Origin: Doryteuthis pealeii
Taxonomy: Eukaryota; Mollusca; Cephalopoda; Myopsida; Loliginidae
DNA: 64,000 nucleotides
Assembly (NCBI GenBank): GCA_023376005.1
Contig: CM042138.1
Span: 95,873,880 to 95,937,879, forward strand
Direction: 5' to 3'
The notes under the pieces were generated by a model. The model made no database searches and was not told the origin of the DNA. It was given only the letters and a program-made list of their open reading frames with translations. The position numbers were made by a program, and so were the translations under genes. This document shows positions 13,070 through 23,730 of this stretch, one piece after another; position 1 is the first letter of the stretch; every line of letters starts with the position of its first letter.

Positions 13070-13410
13070 GAAAAACATTTGCTGTATGACATCAAAGCTC
13101 CCATGAAAGATGTACACCTTGACACACAACGGAGACACCCTTCCCTTTTTGCCGACATCCTCCAGTGACACACCGAGTCGGCAGTAGTGGTGACCGCAGC
13201 AGCAGCAACAGTGCAGTGATACCCACCTCCTCCCAGAGCAGCCCTATTGTTCACACCAACTCCAGAAAGAACATCGACAGAGGTGTTAAGCTGGAGAAAA
13301 TGCCATCTGGTCTTACATATGTAACCTTATGTATTTCTAGATGATATTATATTGAATACTCATGAGTATTGTATCTGGATTGGCTCAATAAATTTTAAAA
13401 ACTGTAAAAA
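13070..13410 (+). other. GC-richer island with an AATAAA-type end, unidentified
   Basis: It is less AT-rich than its surroundings and includes a CAG/CAA-like run (GCAGCAGCAGCAAC at 13197-13210). About 180 bp later comes AATAAA (~13389) followed by an A-rich stretch. It could be a processed transcript remnant, an alternative exon or an old repeat. No frame gives a recognised protein. Confidence 0.3.
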
Positions 13411-13554
13411 AATATTTTGTGACTGACCACATTATATAAATATATTTATATTTCACATTCTGAGATGGAGGATATAGTATAGGTAGATATAGTTGTTATA
13501 TTTACTATCATTATTATTATTATTATTACTATTATTGTTATTATTATCATTATT

Positions 13555-13857
13555 TTAGCTCAGTTGTAGTGTTCGGCTAGGAATCACAAGGTTCTTGGTT
13601 GATACCGGGCCTCGCCAACTCAGCGTATGAATAGCACAGGGATCTGTGCAGTAAAGTAGGGAGCTGATGGTAGGTTGGCGCTCCACCTCAGATGCTAAAA
13701 TAATCTCCTTGTCTAGCGCTAGTGAAAAGGGATAGACCTCCCTCGCTGTCTGGCTGATACCGACATTAGGCCGCCCCGACAACTTTACTTTACTTTTACT
13801 ACTACTACTACTACTACTACTATATTATTATATTATTATTATTATTATTATTATTTA
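13555..13857 (+). repeat. tRNA-derived SINE, family A, with (ACT)n/(ATT)n tail
   Basis: The head is TTAGCTCAGTTGTAGTGTTC (A box) with a B-box-like GGTTGATACC, followed by the family A body ending CCGCCCCGACAACTTTACTT. An (ACT)n then (ATT)n tail runs to about 13857. Confidence 0.88.
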
Positions 13858-13861
13858 TCAA

Positions 13862-14160
13862 AGATCGACTGGTCGATTATTAACCTGGTACCCCCGACAT
13901 GCTTACCTGATGATGAGGGTGGCTAGACACCCAGCAGGCTGGAAAAAAAAAAAAACCTGTCAGAGGGTGGATACAACCTCTTGCGGTGTTAAAGGCCATT
14001 TGTAGATGAATATGCCATGAAATCTGAGAAGGGCATCCCTTACATCGAAGCTTGGCCTGGATATTCACTACAAGTGATCCTCCACTTACTGTCCTGGACA
14101 CACCTTGATGTTGATCCAGAAGATGCCAAGAGGAAGTGGGGTCTGAAGCCCTTACTCACC
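13862..14160. repeat. Unclassified repeat-like segment
   Basis: GC-richer block (from TCGACTGGTCGATTATTAACC to CCCTTACTCACCTAAATCC) with an internal A13 run. The edges abut the SINE tail. No protein recognised. Confidence 0.3.
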
Positions 14161-14383
14161 TAAATCCTCTCATGCATATACTTTTATTTTGACATCCATC
14201 ATCATCCTTTGGGAGGGTAACAGGGAAAGAAAAAAAGAAAGAAAGAAGGAATTTTGATATTGAAAGATTAAATAGAAAGACACAAATAGTATAATTAACT
14301 ATTATCAGGCAATTTATTTGAAGATTTCAAAAGTTATTAATGATGACAAGTTCTGCTTTTTTAGATCCCAGTCTGAAGAGTTA

Positions 14384-14745
14384 TGTGGTGTTGTGGTTAA
14401 TGTCTGGACTGCGACATCTTAGTAAGGGAGTTTGAACTTCAGTCACGCTATTACGTTCATTTTTGGACTAATACACTTGAGAAATAGAATTAACATTATA
14501 AAGTTTTAAGTCTAGAATTTATAATTTTTAATTTTGACTTTATTATTTTGATATTCATCAAATAATAAAGGAGTAGTCCCCATGTTTGAACTCCAATTAT
14601 GCTATTGCATTCATTTTCGATTAATACCCTTGGGAAAGGTATTTACCTTTTTGCTCCCTAGCTATGGATTAAATATTACCAGTCCTATTCTTCTACAAGG
14701 ATGGATTTGGCATTAAAATAACCCGTGAATGTTGATATGCCATAG
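14384..14745 (+). repeat. tRNA-derived SINE, family C (two partial copies) with shared tail
   Basis: Two heads containing 'TTTGAACT(T/C)CA' and 'GGACTAATACAC' or 'TTAATACCCTTGGGAAAGG'. The second ends with 'ACAAGGATGGATTTGGCATT', 'AACCCGTGAATG' and 'TTGATATGCCAT', the same tail seen on the 33 kb LINE. Confidence 0.65.
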
Positions 14746-15314
14746 ATTCTTTTGTGTTGATTTCTGAAAAGCAGAACTTTGAACTTTAGATAATCTTTTT
14801 CTATTTTTTTTAATTTTTTTTTTTGTTAATCGATTAAGCTTATGATAAATACAATTAAGTAGATTACCTGGGTTATAATAGGTTTTATTAAAAAGACGAA
14901 AAAGAGAAAGATACCTTGGTGTGATCGAAATGGCTTTCAGGAGAGAGGATGGATTTAAAATATATATTTTATATGTATATTATTTATTTATGATTTTCTT
15001 TGGGTGACATTTTTCATTGTGGGTTGTCATTTTTTTTTCCATCTGTTTTGATTGGGATATATCTTCTCTGGTATGGGTAATATTCCAAAGAAAAAACAAC
15101 TGATTCCAATATTGAACATGCTAAAGTTTTATTAAATGCTATCTGATTGGATAAACTGGATTGCAGATAAACTTAGGGTACTTGAAAATTTAATTCCAGA
15201 AGCCTATCACTTTTAATATCCAATTGTTGGAATACATAGTTATGTAGTATATAATTACTATTAGAATTCACTAGACTACTACTACTACTACTATACTACT
15301 ACTATCATTGAGGG

Positions 15315-15475
15315 AGGTGTCCAATGGTGTAGTGTCTAATGTGCTGGATTGTGATATCATAGTTAATGAGTTTTGAACTCCAGTCATGCTACTATGTTCA
15401 CTTTTGGACTAATACCCTTGGGAATAGTATGAACTCTCTCATCTCCACAGCTATGAGCTAAATAGTAAGACGAAC
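15315..15475 (+). repeat. tRNA-derived SINE, family C (partial)
   Basis: It contains 'GAACTCCAGTCATGCTA', 'GGACTAATACCCTTGGGAA' and 'AGCTATGAGCTAAATAGTA'. It passes directly into a LINE relic. Confidence 0.6.
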
Positions 15476-15600
15476 AAGAAATGCTGGCTTCTGCTGGAGG
15501 TGCAAGGACAAGCTCATAAGTGACATTCTCTATGGGTACCTACACATGGACACACCTGTGTGGGTCAGCTAGCTAAAACCTTGTTGTATACTGGATCATA
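15476..15600 (+). pseudogene. LINE 3' coding relic
   Basis: It reads (with frameshifts) RNAGFCWRCKDKLISD, then PTHGHT and GQLAKT, the 'HAGHCWRSKDELISD...PTHG...GRPAKT' block of the LINE described at 10905. Short and broken. Confidence 0.55.
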
Positions 15601-17030
15601 CAATACTCAGTATACTAGTAAATCCAAATTGCATTTGTGGCCAGACATAGAGTAACTCGCAACAGAATGTTAAACATCGAGGTAGATGATTGGATAACGG
15701 TTCCATAAATCTTTGCAATCTCAGTAATCACCCAGATGTTCTAAAACTTCAGTGTACAAATAGTCTTTGACCAGCTCATTTACTGTCATGAAAGTAAGCT
15801 AGCTAGCTAATTCACAAACAAACCTGCATAGGCCATATATACACAGATACTGGATGCTGTGTAAAGGACCTTTTAGGAGTGATGGTTGATGGATGGCTGG
15901 TGAGGAAGATTCATGTAGGTCTGTGCAATTAGCACATCTGATCATATATATACCATAGAAAATCATGATATTACCAATAGAAATCATGATCTATACCAAT
16001 ACCACCATAGAAAATCACTTTAGATTACCCTGGGAGATTGTCAGTCTGAAACAGGATAAAAATGAAATGATGAAAAGTAAATCCAAAGAAATCAATAAAG
16101 AAATAATGACACTGCATTTTAAAAGAGAAAAAAAAAAAAAAACCTGCTTGGTGATTTCTTAAAAAACGAAATCTTTTGTACTGTCATTTTATTGTGAAAC
16201 AACGAGTTGTCAACTTTTATGTCACAATATTGTATTTGCCTTTGTATATTACAGGAACATTGTTTCATATATCCATTTTTTTTTTTATTTGCTTTATTTT
16301 TTTCATGTTAATTTTTTCTCTATGTTAATTGATAATTTGGTTTATTACTGTATAAAATCAATGGCGTTTCTGCAATATCTTGTTTGTACAAAGGTAAAAG
16401 AAACAAAAAAACAAAAACCAAAAAAAACAATGGTATAAGGTTTCAAAATAATAGTAATGATGTAATTCCCTAACCCGTGACTTACAGAAAAATTAAATTA
16501 TCTAGGATATTCCGATCATTCTAAAGTGAAATTAAAGTCTTCAACCATTTAAAAGTGTAAGATTTGAATATAACTTAATTTATAAATATCAATTATAATA
16601 TTCATTCAAACTTTATATGTTTTTTATGCATTTTTTTCCAATTTATAATTTATAAGCTTAAATTACTATTGAATAGAAATATTCTACTAATTTTAAAAAT
16701 TAAATAATACTTCTACTTAGGAAACTTAGAAAGCTTCAATAAATTGGATTGATATCTTAATTATTGAGTATACTCATTAATCAGTAAAGAATCATAATAA
16801 ATATTTGTAATTTCCTTATTAAAACATATTAATGTGCATGGTGATTTATTTGATACTCATAAATCTTTTTATGGTATAAAGTTAAACACCAATACATACC
16901 AAAACAATTTCTTTATAATATATTAAATGTAATTAACAACAATATTTTAGATATGTACTTCTTATTGTATATGTTATCAGAATTTGCACTTGTAATTCTT
17001 ACTAAAAAAAAAAAAATATTCTTATTTCAG
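15601..17030. other. AT-rich intron sequence, nothing recognised
   Basis: Strongly AT-rich with A/T homopolymers. It ends in TTCTTATTTCAG immediately before the pyrimidine tract. Confidence 0.6.
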
Positions 17031-20000
17031 CCCCCTCTCCTCTCCCTACCCCTACTCCCCTATCCTCACTGCCCTACCTGCCCCTACTTCATCCCTCTGC
17101 CCACTCCTTCTCTCCTCCCCCTACCCTCCCCCTTTCCTCCCCTCCTTCCTCCGCCCCGTACTCCCCCCCTCCTCCCCCTCCTCCCCTCGCTACCGTCCCC
17201 CCTCCCCTCGCCTCCACGTCCTTCCCTCCCTCCCCCCCTCCCCTTACCCCTCCCTCCCCTAACCCCCCTCTCCCTACCCCCACATCCCCAGCCTCCTCCG
17301 TCTCCCCTCCGCCACCTACTCCTCCATCCTTTCTCCCTAACTCACTCTACTCCCCCGCACTCCTCCTCTACCCGCCTCCCCTCCCCCTACCCCTCCCCCC
17401 CCCTTCGCCCGTCTCTCCCCTCCCACGCCTACTCACCGATACTCCTGACCCCCCCCTCCGACCTCCGTCCCCCTCTACTCCCCCCCTCCCTCTCCGATCC
17501 CCGCCCCCATCCTCCTTCTAGCCTCTCCGTCCCTGTCTCCTCATCCCTCCTCCCTTACCTCCCTCCATCTTCCCCCTCTCTCCCCTCTTAAACTCCGCTA
17601 CCCCTACCGTCTCCTCCCCCCCGCCCTCTTGCTCCCTCCTTCCCCCTCGCCCTCGTCATACGTCCCTCCCTACTGCCCCGTCTCCCCTCTCCCCCTCTCC
17701 TCCCCTCTCCGCTGCCCTCCTCCCCCTCATTCACCCTCTTCCCTCTCGCCCCCTCTACCTCCCCCTCCCTCACCGCCTCTGCCCGCCACCCCCTCTCCCC
17801 CCTTCCCTACTATCTCCCTCCTCTCTCCCCTGCCTCTTTTCTCCCCTTCATTCCTCTCTGCGCCCCGCCTCCCTCCGTCATCCCCTGCTCCGTCCCCCCC
17901 CTCACCGCCGCGCTCTACGCTCTCCAGTCCTTCCTGTCCCCCTCTCCTCACGCTCCGTATTCATACTCCTACCGCCTCCCCTCACCCCACCCATCCTCAC
18001 CCGCCCCCTCTCTACCCCTCTATCCTCATTATCCCCTCTACCTCCTCCTCCCCCTCCTCGACTATCCCTTCACTTCTTAACCCTAGCAATGGCTCCATCA
18101 TCCCGTGCTTCTCCTCCTCACTCCTCCACTGACCCCCTGCTCCCTCTACGTCGCCCTCCCCCTCATACTCCTCTCTTCCCCCACTCGTCCCCCGGCCCCC
18201 TCCCTCTCGTTCCCTTCCCCCATCTCTGCATTCCCCCCCCTCTGCTCCCTCTTCATCATCTCCCCCCTCCATCTCCGCCCATCCTCTTTTCTACCTACTT
18301 CCCTTCTACTCACCGGCCCTCCCACCTCCCCCCTCCCTCCCCTCTCATAACCTCTCCTCGCCGGCTCCTCACCTCTTCTTCACCCGCTCCTCACTCACCC
18401 CTCTCCCCCTACCCTACACTCTCCCCTCGCCCCTACTCTCCTCTCTCTCTTCCACCCCGTTCCTCCTCTCCCCCCCCCTCCGACCCCCCTCATTCCCCTC
18501 GCCCGTCAATACTCAGCCGCTCCTCCATCCCTACTCTCACCTCGCCCTTCCCTGCCCCCTCTCTCAATACCACGTCCACTCTACCCCTCCCCCTCCTACC
18601 CCTCCTCCCGTCCCTCACATACCTACTCCCCCCTCACTCCCCTACTCTCATCTCACTCCCGCTCCCTCGGCTCCCTCCCTCCTCCCTCCCATCCCCTTCC
18701 TCCCCCCCCCTCCACTATTCCCTCACACCCTTAATCGCTCCCACTACTCTCCTGCTCTCCCCTCTACCTCCTCCCGCCTTCCCTCCCTACCCCTATTCGC
18801 CACTTCCGACTCCTTCCCTCTTCTCTCCCTCCTCTCCTACCTACGTCCCCTTCCATTCCTATCTCCCCCGCCCACTCCCCTCCCCCCCCCGCCACCCCTC
18901 CCCCCCATCCCCTCGTCTCTCTCCTCTCCTCCCCCCTCTCTCCTCGCCCCCCCTTCCACTCCCCGCCCAGTCTCTCACTCGCCATCTCCCTCTACCGCTC
19001 TCTCGCTCCCCCTGCCCCCATCTTCCTCTCTCCTTCCCGCTACCCCTCTTACCCCCTCCTACACTCCTCACTCCGCCGCCCCCCTCTACCCTCCCCTCTC
19101 CCACCCCTCCGCTCGTCTACCCCCCTCTCCTTCACCTTTCTCACCTCAGCTCTCTCCATCCCATCCTCCTGCTCACCCTCCTAGCTCCACCCCCATACTC
19201 TCCCCTCACCTCCCCTCTCCTACCTCACCTCATAGCCCCTTCCCTATCCTCTCTCCTACTCTCCGTCTCCCTACCCTCTCGTCCCCCCACATCACTCCCT
19301 TCGCTACTCCCAGCTCCCCCCTCGCTCCCTCCCATCCCCCATCTCCCATTACTCCTCATTCCGCCTTCCTACGCTCTCCTTCTACACCCTACGTAGGGCT
19401 GTCCCTCTCCTCCATTCCCCGCCTACTATAGCCCCCTCCCCGCCTACCCTTCTACACTACTCCCCCCCCTCTCATCATCTAAGCATCGCATAGGCTCGCC
19501 TACTCTTCCGCCTCCCTCTACCTCCTCCCCCCTCCCCCTACCCTCGCTCGCACTGCCCTCCCCTCCCGCTACGCCTCCCCTCCATACTTCCTACCCTGCT
19601 ACCATCCTCCCTCCTGCCCCCCTCGCGCCTCTCGTCCTTCTTCTCCCTTCCCCCCGCCCAGGCATCTCACCTTTCATACCCTTCTCCTCCCCCTCCTGCC
19701 TCCTCCCCTATCTCCCCCCTCTCATCATGCCCCCTTCCCCCTCCCGCTACCCATCTCCCCATCCCCTCATCCCCTATGCGCCCCTCTCTCGCCCCTCCCC
19801 CATCGCCCTAACCTCATCCTACCTCCATACCTCCTCCCTTCTCCCTCCTCCCCATCCCTGACCCCTCCCCCTCACCCTTCCTACCTCTCAGCTCCCCTCG
19901 TCCTCCCCCCCTCTCCCGTCCTCTCCTGTGGCGTCCCCCCCCCTCACCCCTCATCATCTCTCTGCCCCGCCCTCTCTCCCGTCCCCTCCCCTCTCCCCCC

Positions 20001-20837
20001 GCCCCCCCCCCCTCTCTCCGCCACCTCCCGTACCTCTCGTCTCGCTCTCCCCCATTCCCCTTATCCCCACCGTTCTCGCCCCGTCCTCTCTGCTCTCGCT
20101 GCCCCCCTCCCTCCCCACTAATCTCTTCCTCTTCACCCGTCTGCCCCCCCCCCCCTCTCCCTTCCTTAACCCCCCTCTCATCTTCCTTCGCCTTTACTGA
20201 TGCCATTCCAATCCTATGTCATCCACACCTACTCTGATCCCCTGTCTCCTCCATACTCCCTACTCTACCCCCGCCGTCCTTCCCTCCTCCCCCGCTCCCT
20301 ACCCTAGCCTCTCTCCCCCCCTCCGTCTCCCTAGCTGGCCCTCCCTTCTCTGCTCGCTACTCTACCCCGCCCCCGTCCCTAGCTCCCTACTCCACTGCCC
20401 TTTCTCCTACGCTCCCCTGCCCCTCCCTCCTCCCCGCCACCCCCCTCCTCCTCCCCCTACCCTCTCGCCTTCCCTCTTCGCCGTACGTCCCCCCCCACCC
20501 TCCTGCGCCTTCTCTCCTCCCTGCTCCCTCCTCCTCCTCCGCCCCCCCGCCCGCTCCCTCCCCTCCCCGTCGTCCTGCTCCAGTCCCTTGCGCTGTCCCC
20601 TCTGCCTCCCCCCCCTCCTCCCCCCCCTTTCCTCTCCCTGCCCTGTCCCCTCCGTCTCACCCCCCGTCTACGTCCTCTCATCCACCTCCCTTCCCCTGCT
20701 TGCTTCCTCCCCTCCTCCCTCCCTCCTCTCTCTCTCCCTCTTCTCTCTCTCTCTCCATCTTCCCCCCTGTCCTCCTCTCTCCCACCCTCTCCCCATACCT
20801 CCTCCCCTCCCCTCCCCCTCCCCCCCTCCCTCCATCC
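17031..20837. repeat. 3.8 kb homopyrimidine (C/T) tract
   Basis: The + strand is almost entirely C and T, with isolated A or G (by eye about 10-20% of bases in sampled lines) and no obvious fixed period. Both borders are sharp against strongly AT-rich DNA. Because stop codons are scarce in such a composition, long Pro/Ser/Leu-rich ORFs appear (for example 18089-19396), and Gly/Arg/Glu-rich ones on the other strand. These are not genes. The minus strand is G-run-rich and would have dense G-quadruplex potential. Confidence 0.95.
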
Positions 20838-22085
20838 TAATCAATATGTAGATTGATACTTAAGCTGAAAAATTATCACTTCGGCGCTTGTAGTATCTAA
20901 TAGATAGAAGAGCTCGATTTGCATGTGTCCTTAAACGATTTTAAGTATCCCTACTAAGTCGTCTTGGTGTGGATTAAATAATGAAGCTTAGAAATATGTC
21001 AAACTGGATGTTGTGAAGAAAATATATTACAGAGCTTATCTCCTTAAAATTACACAGCAGCCGGATACTTTTTATGATCAATTGAAGATAATGTTTGTTT
21101 TGCTAATATGATTTAAGAAAAAAAGAAAATCTATTTCATGTATCAATTAAAACCTTGTGGATTTCAACTTCTTTTTTAGAATGAGATAGACTCTGTGATA
21201 ATATTTTCTGCATTGTCCAAAAAAAAAATAACCCACAAAACAAACAAAACAAAAAAACCAAAAAACAAAATAAAAAAAACAAACTTCTATTTATTGAAAA
21301 TTGCTTGAATTAGGTCTCATGTTATTTGTAAGTGTTGTATATTTCAAACTTGAAATTCATAATGCCAAACTTTTAAAATATATGCTTTTTTTATTCGATA
21401 ATGAACAAACTTCTTACTTTTCAAAAGAAACTAAATTCCTTTAATACTTGCTTTTTTATTAGTAATTTTTGACTAATTTTCTTTTCTTTTTAAAAAACTT
21501 TTTATGCACTGTTCTCATCAAACTTTACATTCCACTAGCATTAAATAGGCTGACACAACTGTACCTTTGGGTGCCTGTCTGACATGGACAATGCCTTATC
21601 AGTTAGGCATATCAGCAGATAAATGCTTCATAATTTACTCTGTTATCTCCAAACTGTATTGCTTATTTAATGGTCGTGGAATGTAAAACAACTTGAATAT
21701 TGTATAAAAGAAAAAAAAAATTAACATTAAAGAAAAACTAGACAAAAAGTTAATAATGACAACGTTCATCTAAAAAAATTTGGATAATCTAAGACAACTG
21801 CTTTGTTGTTTCGTTATCTAGCATTTCTCTGTTAACCCCTTTCAAAGTACTTGGTTCTAAATGATGTTTCATGATTTCTACTTGTTCTGGAAACTGGTGA
21901 TTGTGATATAGAGGAAAAAAAAAACACTATTTCATTTAACATAATTATTGTATTTTAAATTACTGAGTGTGCTGAAATCAACCCTAGTTGACTCCCCCTG
22001 GAACAGCCACTTATATACTAAAAGAATCTCCACCTTAACTGGACTACAGTTAAAATTTATTTGAATAGAATATTAAATTAGATAA
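20838..22085. other. AT-rich intron sequence, nothing recognised
   Basis: No ORF or known repeat recognised; A-rich runs near 21220-21285 and 21710. Confidence 0.6.
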
Positions 22086-22088
22086 ATG

Positions 22089-22375
22089 GGTGCGGCATAG
22101 TGTAATGTTATCGCTGTAGGAATGGACACAGCAAGACGAGTTCAAATCTTGGACCAAGAACTGTTGCATTTCACATAGCACTAATACCTGGGAAAGGGTA
22201 TGCATCCAGCTATTCTCCCTTCAGTCAATGAATACATGTTAGGACAGACTGGGCTCTTTAACTTTGTCAGGCAACCAGTCTAGGAGAAGGAAAACTCTGA
22301 ATTCAAAACCTGTTAAACTCTGCTTAAGAATTACCTTGTGTCACATCCTGCTTGTGTGGAGGGGTTGGGTAGATT
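22089..22375 (+). repeat. tRNA-derived SINE, family C (near complete)
   Basis: The head 'AGTGTAATGTTATCGCTGTAGG' (A-box-like) is followed by B box GAGTTCAAATC, 'TAATACCTGGGAAAGG', 'AGGACAGACTGGGCTCTTTA', 'GGCAACCAGTCTAGGAGAAG' and the 3' motif 'CTTGTGTCACATCCTGCTTG'. Confidence 0.88.
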
Positions 22376-23471
22376 ATATATTTGAATAAAGCTTAAAGTT
22401 AAGCAATTAATTTTGTCCATCATTTATTATCAGTGAGTCACACATATTAAATGTTCAGTGTAATAAAAAAACATTTCTGATTCAATATTGTCAAAAATAA
22501 GTTTATATACAAAATCCATATGGATTGATATTCATAAAGTTATCATGGCTTTCAAATATCTATATATTTATATATACTTCCTTATTCTTGTTGACAAATC
22601 TAAAAATTAGTATCATTTACTATGGAGGACTATTCAGAAGAAGTCCAAACTGTGGTTTTAGGCAGTTTTAAAAAAAACTATTCAAAATCTCTTCTTGTGT
22701 AGTCCGAGTACAGGCACTTCCAACCATCTTTGGGTACTCCTCCATGGATGTGGTACTCCTACATTGTGGAGTACTGGATTATTCTGTGCTCAAGGAATTT
22801 TTAAGTGGGCTTGTTCATCATGTGCTGGTGACATCATATTATTAGACAAATATATCAACACTTAATCTACTATAATAATTGCCACACATATATTGACACA
22901 GAATTCTAGAAGAAAAGGGGAAAAACACCAGTATACACAATTGTATTTAGCGTAAAGTTTATTCTAACCTGGTATATTTAGGTAAAATTTCAGTTTTCCT
23001 TATTGCTTTTAATTGATTTTAATCACAATTTAACCACTTAGCGTTTCATGTTAAGGGGGAATATTGATGATTATGTACAGTTTTGCAATTTTTAACCTAA
23101 AATTCTAGCAAACTTTTGGTCCTAAATTTATGTTGTATATTGAAAAAAAAGGGATTGTTAGTGGTCAGGAATTAATGGAAGCCATACAGACAATATATAA
23201 ATCTATATGTAGATTTTTACTTGAGATAGTTAGAAGCCTATAATATATGAACAAAGATGATTTAACTATTTGCATAAAAATTCAAAATGGCTTCCAGTAT
23301 TGTTTAATTTTTTTCAGACATAAATATAAAAAACCTTTTACATAAGTCACTTGTATTTGTATACAATTTTTAATGCATTCTAGCTGTCTTCACATGTACA
23401 AAGTATTATTATAAAAGAATAGAAATATACCAGAATCTAACATAATAGACACCATTATAGAACATTTAGAA

Positions 23472-23730
23472 GGGCCAATTTAGTGTTGTCGGTAGCACAT
23501 GCACCAAGGAATTGCAAGGTTCCAGGTTTAATACCAACTCAGCACATGAGTAACAAAGCTTGGGTAATCTGATATATGCAATAAATGATCAGGGAGCTGA
23601 GAGTAGGTGTGGTGATCCACCTTAGAAAAAACAATTTCCTTGGTCTAGCGATAGTGAAAAGGTGATAGTCTCTTTTGCTGTTTGGCTGATACCAACAATA
23701 GGTTACTCTGCAGACTTTATTACATTTTAT
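23472..23730 (+). repeat. tRNA-derived SINE, family A (diverged)
   Basis: It carries 'GTCGGTAGCACATGCACC', 'GGTTTAATACC', 'CAGGGAGCTGAGAGTAGGTG', 'CCTTGGTCTAGCGATAGTGA' and 'TTTGGCTGATACCAACAATA', an older copy of the 13.6 and 35 kb element. Confidence 0.82.

Noticed and set aside
16953..20851. Long Pro/Ser/Leu-rich ORFs (+) and Gly/Arg/Glu-rich ORFs (-), up to 435 codons
   Set aside because: They arise from stop-poor homopyrimidine sequence, occur in several frames and on both strands, and have no domain.
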